Source: Micromonospora yasonensis
Lineage (GTDB): Bacteria > Actinomycetota > Actinomycetes > Mycobacteriales > Micromonosporaceae
Reading direction: 5' to 3'
Length of the DNA: 56,930 nucleotides
NCBI RefSeq assembly: GCF_026013475.1
Contig: NZ_JAPDPH010000019.1
Coordinates: 1-56,930 of the forward strand
A program made the translations under genes and the position numbers. Shown here piece by piece: positions 42,299 to 51,745 of this stretch; within the stretch, counting starts at the first letter, position 1, and every line of letters begins with the position of its first letter. The notes beneath the pieces were generated by a model, which searched no databases, had not been told where the DNA came from, and saw only the letters and a program-made list of their open reading frames with translations.

Positions 42299-43390
42299 TC
42301 AGACCAGGCCCTCCTCGCCGCGGTCCTTGAGCTCGTCGACGACCTTCTTCACGTCCTGCGCGCGGTCGCGGGAGCAGACCAGCAGCGCGTCCGGGGTATC
42401 CACGACGATCAGGTCCTGCACCCCGACGGTGGCCACCAGTCGGCCGGACTGCGGCACCACCACCGTGCCCATGGTGTCGTGCAGCAGCACGCCCTGCTTG
42501 GCGTCGGCGCCGAGCACCACGTTGCCGTCGGCGTCGGCCGGGAGCACCTCGCCGAGGGTGTGGAAGTCGCCGACGTCGTTCCAGCCGAAGTCACCGGGCA
42601 CGGTCGCCACCCGGCCCGCGGTCGCCGCGCCCTCCATCACCGCGTAGTCGACGGAGATCTTCGGCAGGGTCGGCCAGACGTTGCCCAGCACGTCGTCCTG
42701 CTCCGGGGTGCCCCAGGCCGCGGCGATCGCGGTGATTCCGGCGTGCAGGGCCGGCTGCTGCCGGGCCAGTTCGGCCAGGAACACGTCCACCCGCCAGACG
42801 AACATGCTGGCGTTCCAGAGGTGCCGGCCGGAGCGGACGTAGACCTCGGCCACCTCGGCGGCCGGCTTCTCCTTGAACTCGGCCACCGGGCGCAGCAGGC
42901 CGTCGCCCACCGGCTCGCCGGTCTCCAGGTAGCCGTATCCGGTCTCCGGTCGGGTCGGGGTGATGCCGACCGTCATCAACAGCCCCTGCTCGGCGCCACG
43001 GATCGCCTGGCGGACCACCTCGGCCCAGCAGGCCGGGTCGCCGATCAGGTGGTCGGCGGCGAACGAGCCCATCACCGCCGCCGGGTCGCGCTGTGCGATC
43101 ACCGCCGCCGCCAGGGCGATCGCCGCGCAGGAGTCCCGGGGCGAGGGCTCGACCAGGATGTTCTCCTCTGGGAGGCCAGCCAGTTGCCGGGCCACCGCCG
43201 CGACGTGCGCGGCCCCGGTGACCACCAGCGTGCACTCGGGTGTGGTCAGCGGCGCCAGCCGGTCGACCGTCGCCTGCAACAGCGAGGCCGGCGTGCCGGT
43301 CAGCGGGTGGAGGAACTTGGGATGGCCGGCACGGGACAGCGGCCACAACCTTGTGCCACTGCCTCCCGCCGGGATGACGGCGTAGAACAT
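42299..43390 (-). CDS. manC: Mannose-1-phosphate guanylyltransferase
   Basis: A 363-residue nucleotidyltransferase that makes GDP-mannose from mannose 1-phosphate and GTP. It starts MFYAVIPAGGSGTRLWPLSR, the pyrophosphorylase signature with the catalytic Arg, then VEPSPRDSCAAIALAAAVI, SFAADHLIGD, ETGYGYLETG, FKEKPAAEVAEVYV, WNASMFVWRVDVFL and GDFGWNDVGDF. There is no C-terminal phosphomannose isomerase domain, so it is the short monofunctional form. A GTG two codons earlier (43396) is an alternative start. It faces a glycosyltransferase gene, with which it may feed mannose into a glycoconjugate. Confidence 0.92.
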   Translation of the reverse strand: MFYAVIPAGGSGTRLWPLSRAGHPKFLHPLTGTPASLLQATVDRLAPLTTPECTLVVTGAAHVAAVARQLAGLPEENILVEPSPRDSCAAIALAAAVIAQRDPAAVMGSFAADHLIGDPACWAEVVRQAIRGAEQGLLMTVGITPTRPETGYGYLETGEPVGDGLLRPVAEFKEKPAAEVAEVYVRSGRHLWNASMFVWRVDVFLAELARQQPALHAGITAIAAAWGTPEQDDVLGNVWPTLPKISVDYAVMEGAATAGRVATVPGDFGWNDVGDFHTLGEVLPADADGNVVLGADAKQGVLLHDTMGTVVVPQSGRLVATVGVQDLIVVDTPDALLVCSRDRAQDVKKVVDELKDRGEEGLV

Positions 43391-43453
43391 CAGCACATCA
43401 TGCCCGAACCGTCATGCTACGGACGCCGGGTCGGGCGGACGAGCACTCGGCAC

Positions 43454-44599
43454 TCAGGAACGGGCCCGGCTCCAGGCGGCGATGTGCACCTCCGCGCTGG
43501 ATTCCCAGGTGAACTCCTTGGCCCGGTCGAAACCGGCCTTGGCCAGGGCAAGCCGGCGCTGCTCGTCGTCCAGCAGGGCGGCCAGGTCGGTGGCGATCTG
43601 GTCCGGGTCCTCGCTGGTGTACGCCACCGCGTCGCCGCCCACCTCGGGCAGCGAGAGCCGCGGCGTGGTCAGTACCGGGGCCGCGCACGCCATGGCCTCG
43701 AGGATCGGCAGGCCGAACCCCTCGCCGTACGACGGGTAGGCGGCGACCAGCGCCCCGCCGAGGAAGCCCGGCAGGTCGGCGTAGCGGAGGTAGCCCGGGC
43801 GGAGCAGTCGCAGGTGCGAGGGCACGTCGGCCACCGCCCGGTCGATGTCGTCGTCGTGCCCCTGGCCGCCGGCGATCACCAGCGCCGGCGGGTTCGCCCG
43901 GTCGGCCACCGCGCGGGCCCAGCCCCGGATCAGGTTGGGTACGTTCTTGCGCGGCTCCTTGGCTCCGAGGAACGCGATGTAGCTGCTGTCGCCCAGGCCG
44001 AGGCGGGCCCGGACCCGGGCCTTCTCCTCCTCGCCGGGGGCGTGGAAGGCGGCCTGGTCGACCCCGTGGTACGCCACGTCGATCCGGGTCGGGTCGGCGT
44101 CCAGCAGCCGGATCAGCTCGTCGCGGGTGGCCTTGCTCGGCACGATCACCCGGTCGGCCCGCCGCAGGGAGGTTTTGATCGCGCTGCGGAAGAACGTCCG
44201 GCGGGACTTGTCGTAGTGCTCCGGCTCGGTGAAGAAGGTCGCGTCGTGCACGGTGACCGTCACCGGGCAGCCGGCCCGCAGCGGACAGGTGTAGAAGGGC
44301 GAGTGCAGCACCTCGGCGCCGACCTGCTGGGCCAGCAGCGGCAGGCCGGTCTGCTCCCAGGCCAGCCGGGCCGGACGGTGCGCGACCGCCGCCGGGGCGG
44401 GGATCACCTCGGCCCCGGGCAGCATCCGGGTGTATCGCTCGAGGTCCGTGCGGAGGCTTACCACCGCAAGATCCACGCCGGACCCGGAGACGCCACCGAG
44501 CGCGCCGAGGAGGCCGTCGACGTATCTACCGACGCCGCCACGGTCGGCGGGGACACTCGTGGCGTCGATGAGCACGCGGGGCGGGCGACCGGCGGTCAC
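43454..44599 (-). CDS. GT4-family glycosyltransferase
   Basis: A 381-residue retaining glycosyltransferase (GT-B fold) from GTG 44599 (VTAGRPPRVLIDATSVPADR). The N-terminal Gly-rich acceptor loop is RGGVGRYVDGLLGAL. The donor site contains HSPFY ... VHDATFFTEPEHYDKSRRTFFRSAIKTSLRRADRVIVPS, and the C-terminal EX7E-like block reads YPSYGEGFGLPILEAMACAAPVLT. SRRADRVIVPSKATRDEL is common in mannosyltransferases of this group. With manC directly downstream in the same direction it is probably GDP-mannose dependent, inferred from context. Confidence 0.87.
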   Translation of the reverse strand: MTAGRPPRVLIDATSVPADRGGVGRYVDGLLGALGGVSGSGVDLAVVSLRTDLERYTRMLPGAEVIPAPAAVAHRPARLAWEQTGLPLLAQQVGAEVLHSPFYTCPLRAGCPVTVTVHDATFFTEPEHYDKSRRTFFRSAIKTSLRRADRVIVPSKATRDELIRLLDADPTRIDVAYHGVDQAAFHAPGEEEKARVRARLGLGDSSYIAFLGAKEPRKNVPNLIRGWARAVADRANPPALVIAGGQGHDDDIDRAVADVPSHLRLLRPGYLRYADLPGFLGGALVAAYPSYGEGFGLPILEAMACAAPVLTTPRLSLPEVGGDAVAYTSEDPDQIATDLAALLDDEQRRLALAKAGFDRAKEFTWESSAEVHIAAWSRARS

Positions 44600-44750
44600 G
44601 GGGCGACTCCTCAGGCTGGCGGGTCTGTGGGGAACAACACTGTCGGCAAGCCTACGCCGGGCTGGCGGCCCGGCGCTGACTGCGACCCGACGGTACGCCG
44701 ACTTGTCGTTGTCATCGAGTACGGACCCCGACCGCGTATCGTTCGCGCCG

Positions 44751-45443
44751 ATGGCCGACAACATTGCCCGGGTGTTCGCCGACGCGATCGCGACCGACCC
44801 CACCCGGCCCCTGCTGACCTGGTACGACGACGCCACCGGCGAGCGCACCGAACTGTCCGGCGCGACCTGCGCGAACTGGGTGGCCAAGACGGCCAACCTG
44901 ATCGTCGACGAGGTGGGCCTCGCGCCCGGCGATCCGGCCGCCGTGCTGCTGCCCCCGCACTGGCAGACCGCCGCCGTGCTGCTCGGCTGCTGGTCGGCGA
45001 AGCTGACCGTGGTCGACACGCCGGGCGACGTGGAGGTGCTCTTCGCCGCCGCGTCCCAGGTCGAGGCCGCGCAGCGGTGGTCGGCCGGCGAGCGGTACGT
45101 CCTCGCCCTCGACCCGTTCGCCCTGCCCATGCGGGAGGTGCCCGCCGGGTTCACCGACTTCGTCTCCGCGGTACGCGGGCACGGCGACCACTTCACCCCG
45201 TACCCCCAGGGTGGCGAGGCGGACGCGGAGCTGCTGGCCCGCGCGGAGGCCCGCGCCGCGGAGCTCTGTCTCACTCCCGGCGACCGGATCCTGGTCGACG
45301 CGACGGCCTACCCGGACCCGGTCGACTGGCTGCTCGCCCCGCTCACCGCCGGAGCCAGTGTCGTCGTCTGCGGCAACCTCGACCGCGCCCGCCTGGACGC
45401 CCGCACCGCGGCCGAAAAGGTCACCCGCACCCTCGCCGGATAG
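44751..45443 (+). CDS. TIGR03089 family protein
   Basis: A 230-residue protein from ATG 44751 (MADNIARVFADAIATDPTRP). It resembles the N-terminal part of AMP-binding acyl-CoA ligases (LLTWYDDATGERTELSGATCANWVAKTANLIVDEVGLAPGDPAAVLLPPHWQTAAVLLGCWSAKLTVVDT) but ends without the AMP-binding signature or the C-terminal domain. This short form is the actinobacterial TIGR03089 family. It probably cannot activate substrates and may bind a nucleotide or regulate a partner; the function is unknown. It is divergent from the glycosyltransferase and convergent with the acetoacetyl-CoA ligase. Confidence 0.85.
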   Translation: MADNIARVFADAIATDPTRPLLTWYDDATGERTELSGATCANWVAKTANLIVDEVGLAPGDPAAVLLPPHWQTAAVLLGCWSAKLTVVDTPGDVEVLFAAASQVEAAQRWSAGERYVLALDPFALPMREVPAGFTDFVSAVRGHGDHFTPYPQGGEADAELLARAEARAAELCLTPGDRILVDATAYPDPVDWLLAPLTAGASVVVCGNLDRARLDARTAAEKVTRTLAG

Positions 45444-45459
45444 GGGCCGGCGGGCGCGG

Positions 45460-47487
45460 TCAGGCTGGGGTGGACTCCGCGGCGCGGCGCTGGGCGAAGG
45501 CGGCGAAGGCGGTCAGGGACTCGGGGTTGGCGAGGGCCCCCTTGGCGGCGGCGTTGTCGACCGGGGTCCCGGTGAGGATCTTCTTGACCGGGACCTCCAG
45601 CTTCTTCGCCGAGAGGGTACGCGGGACGGCCCGGACCTGGTGGATCTCATCGGGCACGTGCCGGGGCGACAGGGCGGTACGCAGCTCGCGGCAGATCTTC
45701 CCGCGCAGCTCGTCGTCCAGCTCCAGCCCCTCGGCGAGCACCACGAAGAGCAGCAGCTCGCCGGCGCCGCCCTGGTCGTCCTCCAGGTGCACGACCACCG
45801 AGTCGACCACCTCGTCCAGCCCCTCGACCACGGAGTAGAACTCGGCGGTGCCGAGCCGGACGCCGCCCCGGTTCAGAGTGGCGTCGGAGCGGCCGGTGAT
45901 CACGCAGCCGCCCCGCTCGTTCACGGTGATCCAGTCCCCGTGCCGCCAGACCCCCGGGTAGACCTCGAAGTACGCCTCCCGGTAGCGGGTGCCCTCCGGG
46001 TCGTTCCAGAAGCCCACGGGCATGCTCGGCATCGGTTCGGTGATCACCAGCTCGCCCAGCTGGCCGATGACCGGGGTGCCGTCGGCCGAGCGGGCCTCCA
46101 CCTTGGCGCCGAGCGCCCGGCAGGTGATCTCCCCGGCGTGCACCGGCAGCAGCGGCACGCCACCGACGAAGCCGGTGCAGACGTCCGTGCCGCCGGAGAG
46201 CGACTGGAGCTGGGGGCGGTCCCCGACGTTCTCGTACACCCAGGTGAAGCCCTCGGCGGGCAGCGGCGCGCCGGTCGAGCCGACCCCGCGCAGCGCGGAG
46301 AGGTCGGCGATCGCCTTCGGGACCAGGTTGGCCTTGCGGCAGGCCAGCAGGAACGGCGCCGAGGTGCCGAAGTACGTGGTGCCGGTCTCGGCGGCCAGCC
46401 GCCAGAGCGCGCCCAGGTCCGGGTGGCCCGGGTTGCCGTCGAAGAGCACGATCGTGGCGCCCACCGCCGGCCCGGAGACCAGGAAGTTCCACATCATCCA
46501 GCCGGTGGTGGTGAACCAGAAGAACCGGTCGGACGGGCCCAGGTCATGGTGCAGGGCCAACATCTTCAGGTGCTCCAGCAGGATGCCGCCGTGGCCGTGC
46601 ACGATCGGCTTCGGCAGGCCGGTGGTGCCGGAGGAGTAGAGCACGTAGAGCGGGTGGTCGAACGGCACCGGGGTGAAGGTCAGCGGCTCGTCGGTCTCCG
46701 CCGCCAGCTCGGCCCAGGAGATCACGCCCTCGGGCACGTCTGGACCGCCGCCCAGCGGCGCGGAGGCCGAATCATCGCCGCCAGCGCCGGCCGGGTCGAG
46801 GTACGCGATGCCGACGGTGTGCGCCACCGACGGCAGGGCGGCCCGGATGGCGGCCACCTCGCCCCGCCGGTCGACCGGCTTGTCGCCGTACCGGTAGCCG
46901 TCCACGGCGACCAGCACCTTCGGCTCGATCTGCTGCCAACGGTCGGTGACGCTGCGGGTGCCGAACTCGGGGGCGCAGGAGGAGAAGATCGCGCCCAGGC
47001 TGCTGGTGGCCAGCAGCAGCACGAAGGTCTCCGGGATGTTCGGCGCGTACGCGGCCACCCGGTCGCCCGGGCCGACGCCGAGCCGGCGCAGCCCGGCCGC
47101 CACCCGGCGGACCTGCTCGCGCAGTTGCGCGGCGGTCAGCGTCTCGGGCGCGCGGGTCTGCCCGTGCGCGATGACCACCGGGTCGTCGTCGCCCCGGCCC
47201 GGCATCCGCAGCACGTTCTCGGCGTAGTTGAGCGTCGCGCCGGGGAACCACCGGGTGCCCGGCATGGCCCGGTCGGTGAGCGTGGCGGTCGGCGGGGTGT
47301 GCGCGACCACCTCGAAGTAGTCCCAGATCGACCGCCAGAAGGCGTCCAGGTCGGTCACCGACCACTGCCACAGCGCGTCGTAGTCGGCGAACTGCAGCCC
47401 CCGGTGCTCGGCCAGCCAGCGCAGGTAGTCGCCGATCCGGGACCGCTCGCGCACGTCGGCCGGCGGCGTCCACAGCACGTCACCCAC
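45460..47487 (-). CDS. Acetoacetate--CoA ligase
   Basis: A 675-residue adenylate-forming enzyme from GTG 47487 with a GGAGGG site upstream. It activates acetoacetate (and similar beta-keto or medium-chain acids) to the CoA thioester. It has the AacS-type N-terminal cap (RGLQFADYDALWQWSVTDLDAFWRSIWDYFEV), the AMP-binding loop VLYSSGTTGLPKPIVHGHGG, FWFTTTGWMMWNFLVSG, LSGGTDVCTGFVGG, then VWRHGDWITVNERGGCVITGRSD with the hinge. The catalytic C-terminal Lys lies in PRTLSAKKLEVPVKKIL. Length is standard for AacS. Confidence 0.92.
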   Translation of the reverse strand: MGDVLWTPPADVRERSRIGDYLRWLAEHRGLQFADYDALWQWSVTDLDAFWRSIWDYFEVVAHTPPTATLTDRAMPGTRWFPGATLNYAENVLRMPGRGDDDPVVIAHGQTRAPETLTAAQLREQVRRVAAGLRRLGVGPGDRVAAYAPNIPETFVLLLATSSLGAIFSSCAPEFGTRSVTDRWQQIEPKVLVAVDGYRYGDKPVDRRGEVAAIRAALPSVAHTVGIAYLDPAGAGGDDSASAPLGGGPDVPEGVISWAELAAETDEPLTFTPVPFDHPLYVLYSSGTTGLPKPIVHGHGGILLEHLKMLALHHDLGPSDRFFWFTTTGWMMWNFLVSGPAVGATIVLFDGNPGHPDLGALWRLAAETGTTYFGTSAPFLLACRKANLVPKAIADLSALRGVGSTGAPLPAEGFTWVYENVGDRPQLQSLSGGTDVCTGFVGGVPLLPVHAGEITCRALGAKVEARSADGTPVIGQLGELVITEPMPSMPVGFWNDPEGTRYREAYFEVYPGVWRHGDWITVNERGGCVITGRSDATLNRGGVRLGTAEFYSVVEGLDEVVDSVVVHLEDDQGGAGELLLFVVLAEGLELDDELRGKICRELRTALSPRHVPDEIHQVRAVPRTLSAKKLEVPVKKILTGTPVDNAAAKGALANPESLTAFAAFAQRRAAESTPA

Positions 47488-47642
47488 TGCTCCACCCTCC
47501 CTGAGGCCCCGTCACGACACTGTGCATGGGCCGTGGCGCCATCTTGCCCTACCTCGCCAGGCCATTGTCCGCACCGGGTGCCGCCGGCGGGGCGTGGCCT
47601 GCCCACATCCCGCACCCCCGGCCCATGTGGGTGCCGCGCACC

Positions 47643-48158
47643 TCAGCCGGCACGGTGCGCCTGGATGGCGCGGCGGCGGGCCAGCCGGTGGGCGCGGCGG
47701 ATCTCCGCCTCCCGGTAGCGCCGCTCGTCCTCCAGGGTCTCCGGCAGCACCGGCCGCACCGGGCGGGGCGCGCCGCCCACGTCCACCCCGACGAAGACCA
47801 GGTACGCGGTGGCCACCCGGACCGGCTCGTCCTCGGCCGAGTCCCAGCGCTCGGCGACCACCTTCACGCCCACCTCCATCGAGGTGTGCCCGGTCCAGTT
47901 GACCTGGGCGTGGGCGTGCACCAGGTCACCCACCCGGACCGGTTCGGAGAAGACGATCTCGTCGATCGAGGCGGTGACCGCGGTGCCCCCGCTGTGCCGG
48001 GCGGCGGCCGCCCCGGCGACGTCGTCGACGAACTTCATCAGTACCCCACCGTGCACGGTTCCGTACAGATTGACATCGACAGCGGTCATGATGCGGCTCA
48101 GCGTGACCCGCGAGTACGAGGTCGGCTTGCCCGCTGGGGCGGAGGGGTGCTCTGTCAT
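47643..48158 (-). CDS. Acyl-CoA thioesterase, hotdog fold
   Basis: A 171-residue enzyme from ATG 48158. The hotdog core is TSYSRVTLSRIMTAVDVNLYGTVHGGVLMKFVDDVAGAAAARHSGG, with the NxxGxxHGG motif of acyl-CoA hydrolases (BACH/YciA group), followed by VTASIDEIVFSEPVRVGDLVHAHAQVNWTGHTSMEVGVKVVAE. It hydrolyses acyl-CoA to free acid and CoA. A C-terminal ~45-residue basic helix (LEDERRYREAEIRRAHRLARRRAIQAHRAG) is unusual. It is directly downstream, in the direction of transcription, of nothing obvious, and next to the acetoacetyl-CoA ligase. Confidence 0.9.
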   Translation of the reverse strand: MTEHPSAPAGKPTSYSRVTLSRIMTAVDVNLYGTVHGGVLMKFVDDVAGAAAARHSGGTAVTASIDEIVFSEPVRVGDLVHAHAQVNWTGHTSMEVGVKVVAERWDSAEDEPVRVATAYLVFVGVDVGGAPRPVRPVLPETLEDERRYREAEIRRAHRLARRRAIQAHRAG

Positions 48159-48181
48159 GGCGAAAACGGTACGGTGCGCGG

Positions 48182-48835
48182 ATGCGACATCTCTGGAGCT
48201 TCCTCGCCGGGTTGGTGGTGGCGCCCGTCACCTGGGTGCTCGTCACCCTCGGTCAGGACGGATCTGGGCGCACCATCCACCGCTGGGTGGAACTCGGTAC
48301 GTACAGCACCCCCAACCTGATCGAGCCGGCCGTCTACCTGGGCGTCGCCGGCATCCTGCTCGGCCTGCTCGCCACGCTGCGCTTCTCGCCGTTCGGCCCG
48401 CTGACGGCCGGACTGCTGCTGGTCATCCCGTACCTCGGGATGTTCGTCGCGCCGTTCACCGTTCGTGATCGCGTCCCCGAGGGTTGGAAGATGCTCGGGG
48501 ATCCGCTGCCGCTGCGCCAGCCCTTGGAGAACGGCACGCTGTTCCTGATCGGCGTGCTGCTGATAATGGCCGTGTTCAGCGCCCAGCGCTGGAAGCAGTG
48601 GCCCGGGCAGCCGGCCGAGGCGGAGCAGACCCCGGCCGGCACGCCGGTCGAGACCTCCCCCACGTTCAGCGACTGGCCCCCGAGCGACGCGACGAAGGAC
48701 ACCGCCGCGCTCAGCCTGAGCTATCCCGACCCCACGCCCACCGAACCCCTGCCCCGCCGCACCGGCGGCGAGTCGCCGTGGTCCGCGCCCCCGCGCGGGG
48801 CCGGCCGGCCGGAGGGCACCACCGAGATCCGTTGA
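48182..48835 (+). CDS. Membrane protein of unknown function
   Basis: A 217-residue protein (MRHLWSFLAGLVVAPVTWVL) with four predicted helices in the first ~145 residues: SFLAGLVVAPVTWVLVTLG, VYLGVAGILLGLLATL, LTAGLLLVIPYLGMFVA and NGTLFLIGVLLIMAVF. A ~70-residue Pro/Thr-rich disordered cytoplasmic tail with RR and acidic patches follows (SDWPPSDATKD, YPDPTPTEPLPRRTGG). The pattern is common in actinobacterial envelope proteins; no family is recognised. It is divergent from the thioesterase across 24 bases. Confidence 0.8.
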   Translation: MRHLWSFLAGLVVAPVTWVLVTLGQDGSGRTIHRWVELGTYSTPNLIEPAVYLGVAGILLGLLATLRFSPFGPLTAGLLLVIPYLGMFVAPFTVRDRVPEGWKMLGDPLPLRQPLENGTLFLIGVLLIMAVFSAQRWKQWPGQPAEAEQTPAGTPVETSPTFSDWPPSDATKDTAALSLSYPDPTPTEPLPRRTGGESPWSAPPRGAGRPEGTTEIR

Positions 48836-48840
48836 CCGCC

Positions 48841-48871
48841 GCGGGCGGGCCGGTGACCCCGGCCCGCCCGC
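48841..48871. terminator. Perfect 13-bp hairpin
   Basis: GCGGGCGGGCCGG (48841-48853) and CCGGCCCGCCCGC (48859-48871) are exact inverse complements with a five-base loop, between the stops of the membrane protein gene (48835) and the acyl-CoA dehydrogenase gene (48895). Confidence 0.8.
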
Positions 48872-48894
48872 CCGATCCCGGGGGTCGTCCGGGT

Positions 48895-50058
48895 TCAGCC
48901 CTTGAGCAACTGGCGGGCCATGACGATGCGCTGCACCTGGTTGGTGCCCTCGTAGATCTGGGTGATCTTGGCGTCCCGCATCATCCGCTCGACTGGGTAG
49001 TCGCGGGTGTAGCCGTACCCGCCGAGCAGTTGCACCGCGTCGGTGGTGATCTCCATGGCGGCGTCCGAGGCGAAGCACTTGGCGGCGGCGCCGAAGTAGG
49101 TGAGGTCCGCGTCGCCCCGCTCGGACTTGCCGGCGGCGGCGTAGGTGAGCTGGCGGGCTGCCTCCAGCTTCATGCCCATGTCGGCGAGCATGAACTGGAC
49201 GCCCTGGAAGTCGGCGACCGGCTTGCCGAACTGCTTGCGCTCCTGGACGTACCCCTTGGCGTAGTCGAGCGCGCCCTGGGCGATGCCGACCGCCTGGGCG
49301 GCGATGGTGACCCGGGTGTGGTCGAGGGTACGCATGGCGGTGGCGAAGCCGGTGCCCTCGGCGCCGATCATCCGGTCCGCCGGGATGCGCACGTTGTCGA
49401 AGTAGACCTCGCGGGTGGGCGAGCCCTTGATACCGAGCTTCTTCTCCGGCGCGCCGAAGCTGACCCCGGCGTCGGACTTCTCCACCACGAAGGCCGAAAT
49501 ACCCTTCGACCGGGCTGTGGGATCGGTCACAGCGAAGACGGTGTAGTACTCCGAGACACCGGCGTTGGTGATCCACCGCTTCACGCCGTTGAGCACCCAG
49601 TGGTCGCCGTCGCGGACCGCCTTGGTGGTCATCGAGGCGGCGTCGCTGCCCGCCTCCGGCTCGGAGAGGCAGTACGAGAACATCGCGTCCCCGGCGGCGA
49701 CCGGGGTCAGGTACTTCCTCTTCAGCTCCGCGGAGCCGGCCAGCAGCAGGGGCATGGTGCCGAGCTTGTTCACCGCCGGGATCAGCGAGGAGGAGGCGCA
49801 GGCCCGGGCCACCTCCTCGATCACGATCGCGGTGGCCAGCGCGTCCGCGCCCGCGCCGCCGTACTCGACCGGGATGTGCGGGGCGTGGAAGTCGGCGGCC
49901 CGCAGCGCGTCGTACGACGCCTTCGGGAACTCGCCGGTCTCATCCGCCTCGGCGGCGTGCGGAGCCACCTTGGCCGCACAGACCTCACGGACCGCCTCCC
50001 GGATCGCGTCGTGCTCCTCGGGCAACCGGTAGACGTCGAACGACTGCTCTGCGGCCAT
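48895..50058 (-). CDS. Acyl-CoA dehydrogenase
   Basis: A 387-residue FAD enzyme from ATG 50058 with GGGAGG upstream. It oxidises acyl-CoA to trans-2-enoyl-CoA. Motifs are YCLSEPEAGSDAASMTTKAVRDGDHWVLNGVKRWITNAG (first signature), RVTIAAQAVGIAQGALDYAKGYVQERKQFG, AMEITTDAVQLLGGYGYTRDYPVERMMRDAKITQIYEGTNQVQRIVMAR (second signature, with the catalytic Glu in YEGT as in short/medium-chain enzymes). The open frame extends to 50202 but the added residues do not match the family. Confidence 0.93.
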   Translation of the reverse strand: MAAEQSFDVYRLPEEHDAIREAVREVCAAKVAPHAAEADETGEFPKASYDALRAADFHAPHIPVEYGGAGADALATAIVIEEVARACASSSLIPAVNKLGTMPLLLAGSAELKRKYLTPVAAGDAMFSYCLSEPEAGSDAASMTTKAVRDGDHWVLNGVKRWITNAGVSEYYTVFAVTDPTARSKGISAFVVEKSDAGVSFGAPEKKLGIKGSPTREVYFDNVRIPADRMIGAEGTGFATAMRTLDHTRVTIAAQAVGIAQGALDYAKGYVQERKQFGKPVADFQGVQFMLADMGMKLEAARQLTYAAAGKSERGDADLTYFGAAAKCFASDAAMEITTDAVQLLGGYGYTRDYPVERMMRDAKITQIYEGTNQVQRIVMARQLLKG

Positions 50059-50305
50059 GTCGGCCCTCCCCTTCACCGCTATCATGCGCAGTCTGTGGCG
50101 CCTGGAGGCCGCCGACTGCCGCAGACTGAAGAATAGCCACCAGGGCCCGCCAGACATTACCGGCGGGTAGGATCGCGCCCGGCAATCATCGGCACGGCAC
50201 AACTACCCTCAGACCAGAGGAACACCCTTCCCTCGGTGCCCGGCCAGGCGCCGGAGCAGATTGCGACGCAAGGAAGCGCCGCCAGTGCGAGCGGAGAAGA
50301 CAGGC

Positions 50306-51733
50306 GTGACGATTCCGTACCCGAACACCCAGCCGGTTCCGGCGATCGCGGCGGTGACCCCGCCCTCCGGCGCGGCCCGCCCCCGCGTCACCTTCCTCGG
50401 CACCGGCTACCTCGGTGCGACGTACGCCATCTGCTACGCCGAGCTCGGCTACGAGGTGCTCGGCTTCGACGTCGACGCGGACAAGATCGCCAAGCTGAAC
50501 GCCGGCGAGGTCCCGATCCACGAGCCCGGCCTGGACGAACTGCTGCGCCGCAACCTGGCCGCCGGCCGGCTGCGGTTCAGCACCGACATCCAGGAGACGG
50601 CCGACTTCGGCGACGTGCACTTCATCTGCGTGGGCACCCCGCAGCGGGCCGACGGCATGGGCGCCGACCTGTCGTACGTCGAGGCGTCGGTGACCAGCCT
50701 GGCCCAGCACCTGACCCGCAAGGCGCTGATCGTCGGCAAGTCCACCGTGCCGGTGGGCACCGCCGAGTGGGTGGAGCAGCTCGTCGGCAAGCACTCCCCG
50801 GCCGACCTGGGCGTCGAGGTCGCCTGGAGCCCCGAGTTCCTCCAGGAGGGCTTCGCCGTCGACGACGTGCTGCGGCCCAACCGGATCGTGGTCGGGGTCA
50901 AGAGCGAGTGGGCCAACGGCATGCTCTACGCCGCCCACAAGGGCGTCTTCGACCTGGCCGCCACCGAGGACCGCGAGGTGCCCCTGGTGGTCACCGACTT
51001 CGCCACCGCCGAGCTGGTCAAGGTCGCCGCGAACGCCTTCCTGGCCACCAAGATCTCCTTCATCAACGCGATGGCCGAGGTCTGCGAGGCCGCCGGCGGC
51101 GACGTCACCCAGCTGGCCCGCTCGATCGGGTACGACCCCCGGATCGGCAACCGCTTCCTCCAGGCCGGCCTCGGCTTCGGCGGCGCCTGCCTGCCCAAGG
51201 ACATCCGCGCGTTCCAGGCCCGCGCCCAGGAGCTCGGCGCCGGCGAGGCGCTGCGCTTCCTGCACGAGGTGGACCTGATCAACCTGCGCCGGCGCACCCG
51301 GGTGGTGCAGCTCGCCGCCGACCTGCTCGGCCGCCGGTCCGGGCCGGCCGGGCCGGACCTCTCCGGCACCCGCGTCGCCGTGCTCGGCGCGACCTTCAAG
51401 CCGAACACCGACGACGTCCGGGACGCCCCGGCCCTCGCCGTCGCCGCGCTGCTCGACAAGGCCGGCGCCGAGGTGCACGTGTTCGACCCGCAGGGCATGG
51501 ACAACGCCCGCCGGGCGGTGCCCGAGCTGACGTACGAGGCGACCATGACCGACGCGGTCCGCGACGCCGACCTGGTCTGCGTGCTCACCGAGTGGGCCGA
51601 GTTCCGCAACGCCGATCCGGTCGCCCTGGGCGAGCTGGTCAACGGCCGCAAGGTGGTCGACGGCCGCAACTGCCTGGACTCCACACTGTGGACCCAGGCG
51701 GGCTGGGAGTACCGGGGCATGGGCCGCCCCTGA
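50306..51733 (+). CDS. ugd: UDP-glucose 6-dehydrogenase
   Basis: A 475-residue enzyme that oxidises UDP-glucose twice to UDP-glucuronate with NAD+. It has the N-terminal Rossmann motif VTFLGTGYLGATYAICYAEL, the HFICVGTPQ loop, VGKSTVPVGTAEWV, EVAWSPEFLQEGFAVDD, the catalytic Cys in FGGACLPKDI and the C-terminal AVLGATFKPNTDDVRDAPAL. GTG 50306 (VTIPYPNTQPVPAIA) with a GGAGAAG box is preferred; a TTG at 50261 in the same frame would add 15 residues. It supplies UDP-glucuronate for exopolysaccharide or glycosylation. A clear intrinsic terminator follows. Confidence 0.94.
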   Translation: MTIPYPNTQPVPAIAAVTPPSGAARPRVTFLGTGYLGATYAICYAELGYEVLGFDVDADKIAKLNAGEVPIHEPGLDELLRRNLAAGRLRFSTDIQETADFGDVHFICVGTPQRADGMGADLSYVEASVTSLAQHLTRKALIVGKSTVPVGTAEWVEQLVGKHSPADLGVEVAWSPEFLQEGFAVDDVLRPNRIVVGVKSEWANGMLYAAHKGVFDLAATEDREVPLVVTDFATAELVKVAANAFLATKISFINAMAEVCEAAGGDVTQLARSIGYDPRIGNRFLQAGLGFGGACLPKDIRAFQARAQELGAGEALRFLHEVDLINLRRRTRVVQLAADLLGRRSGPAGPDLSGTRVAVLGATFKPNTDDVRDAPALAVAALLDKAGAEVHVFDPQGMDNARRAVPELTYEATMTDAVRDADLVCVLTEWAEFRNADPVALGELVNGRKVVDGRNCLDSTLWTQAGWEYRGMGRP

Positions 51734-51745
51734 CCTCTGGCACGG

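Noticed and set aside
41903..45838. A 1311-codon plus-strand open frame
   Set aside because: It crosses the Nudix, manC and glycosyltransferase genes in wrong frames and has no recognisable domain text.
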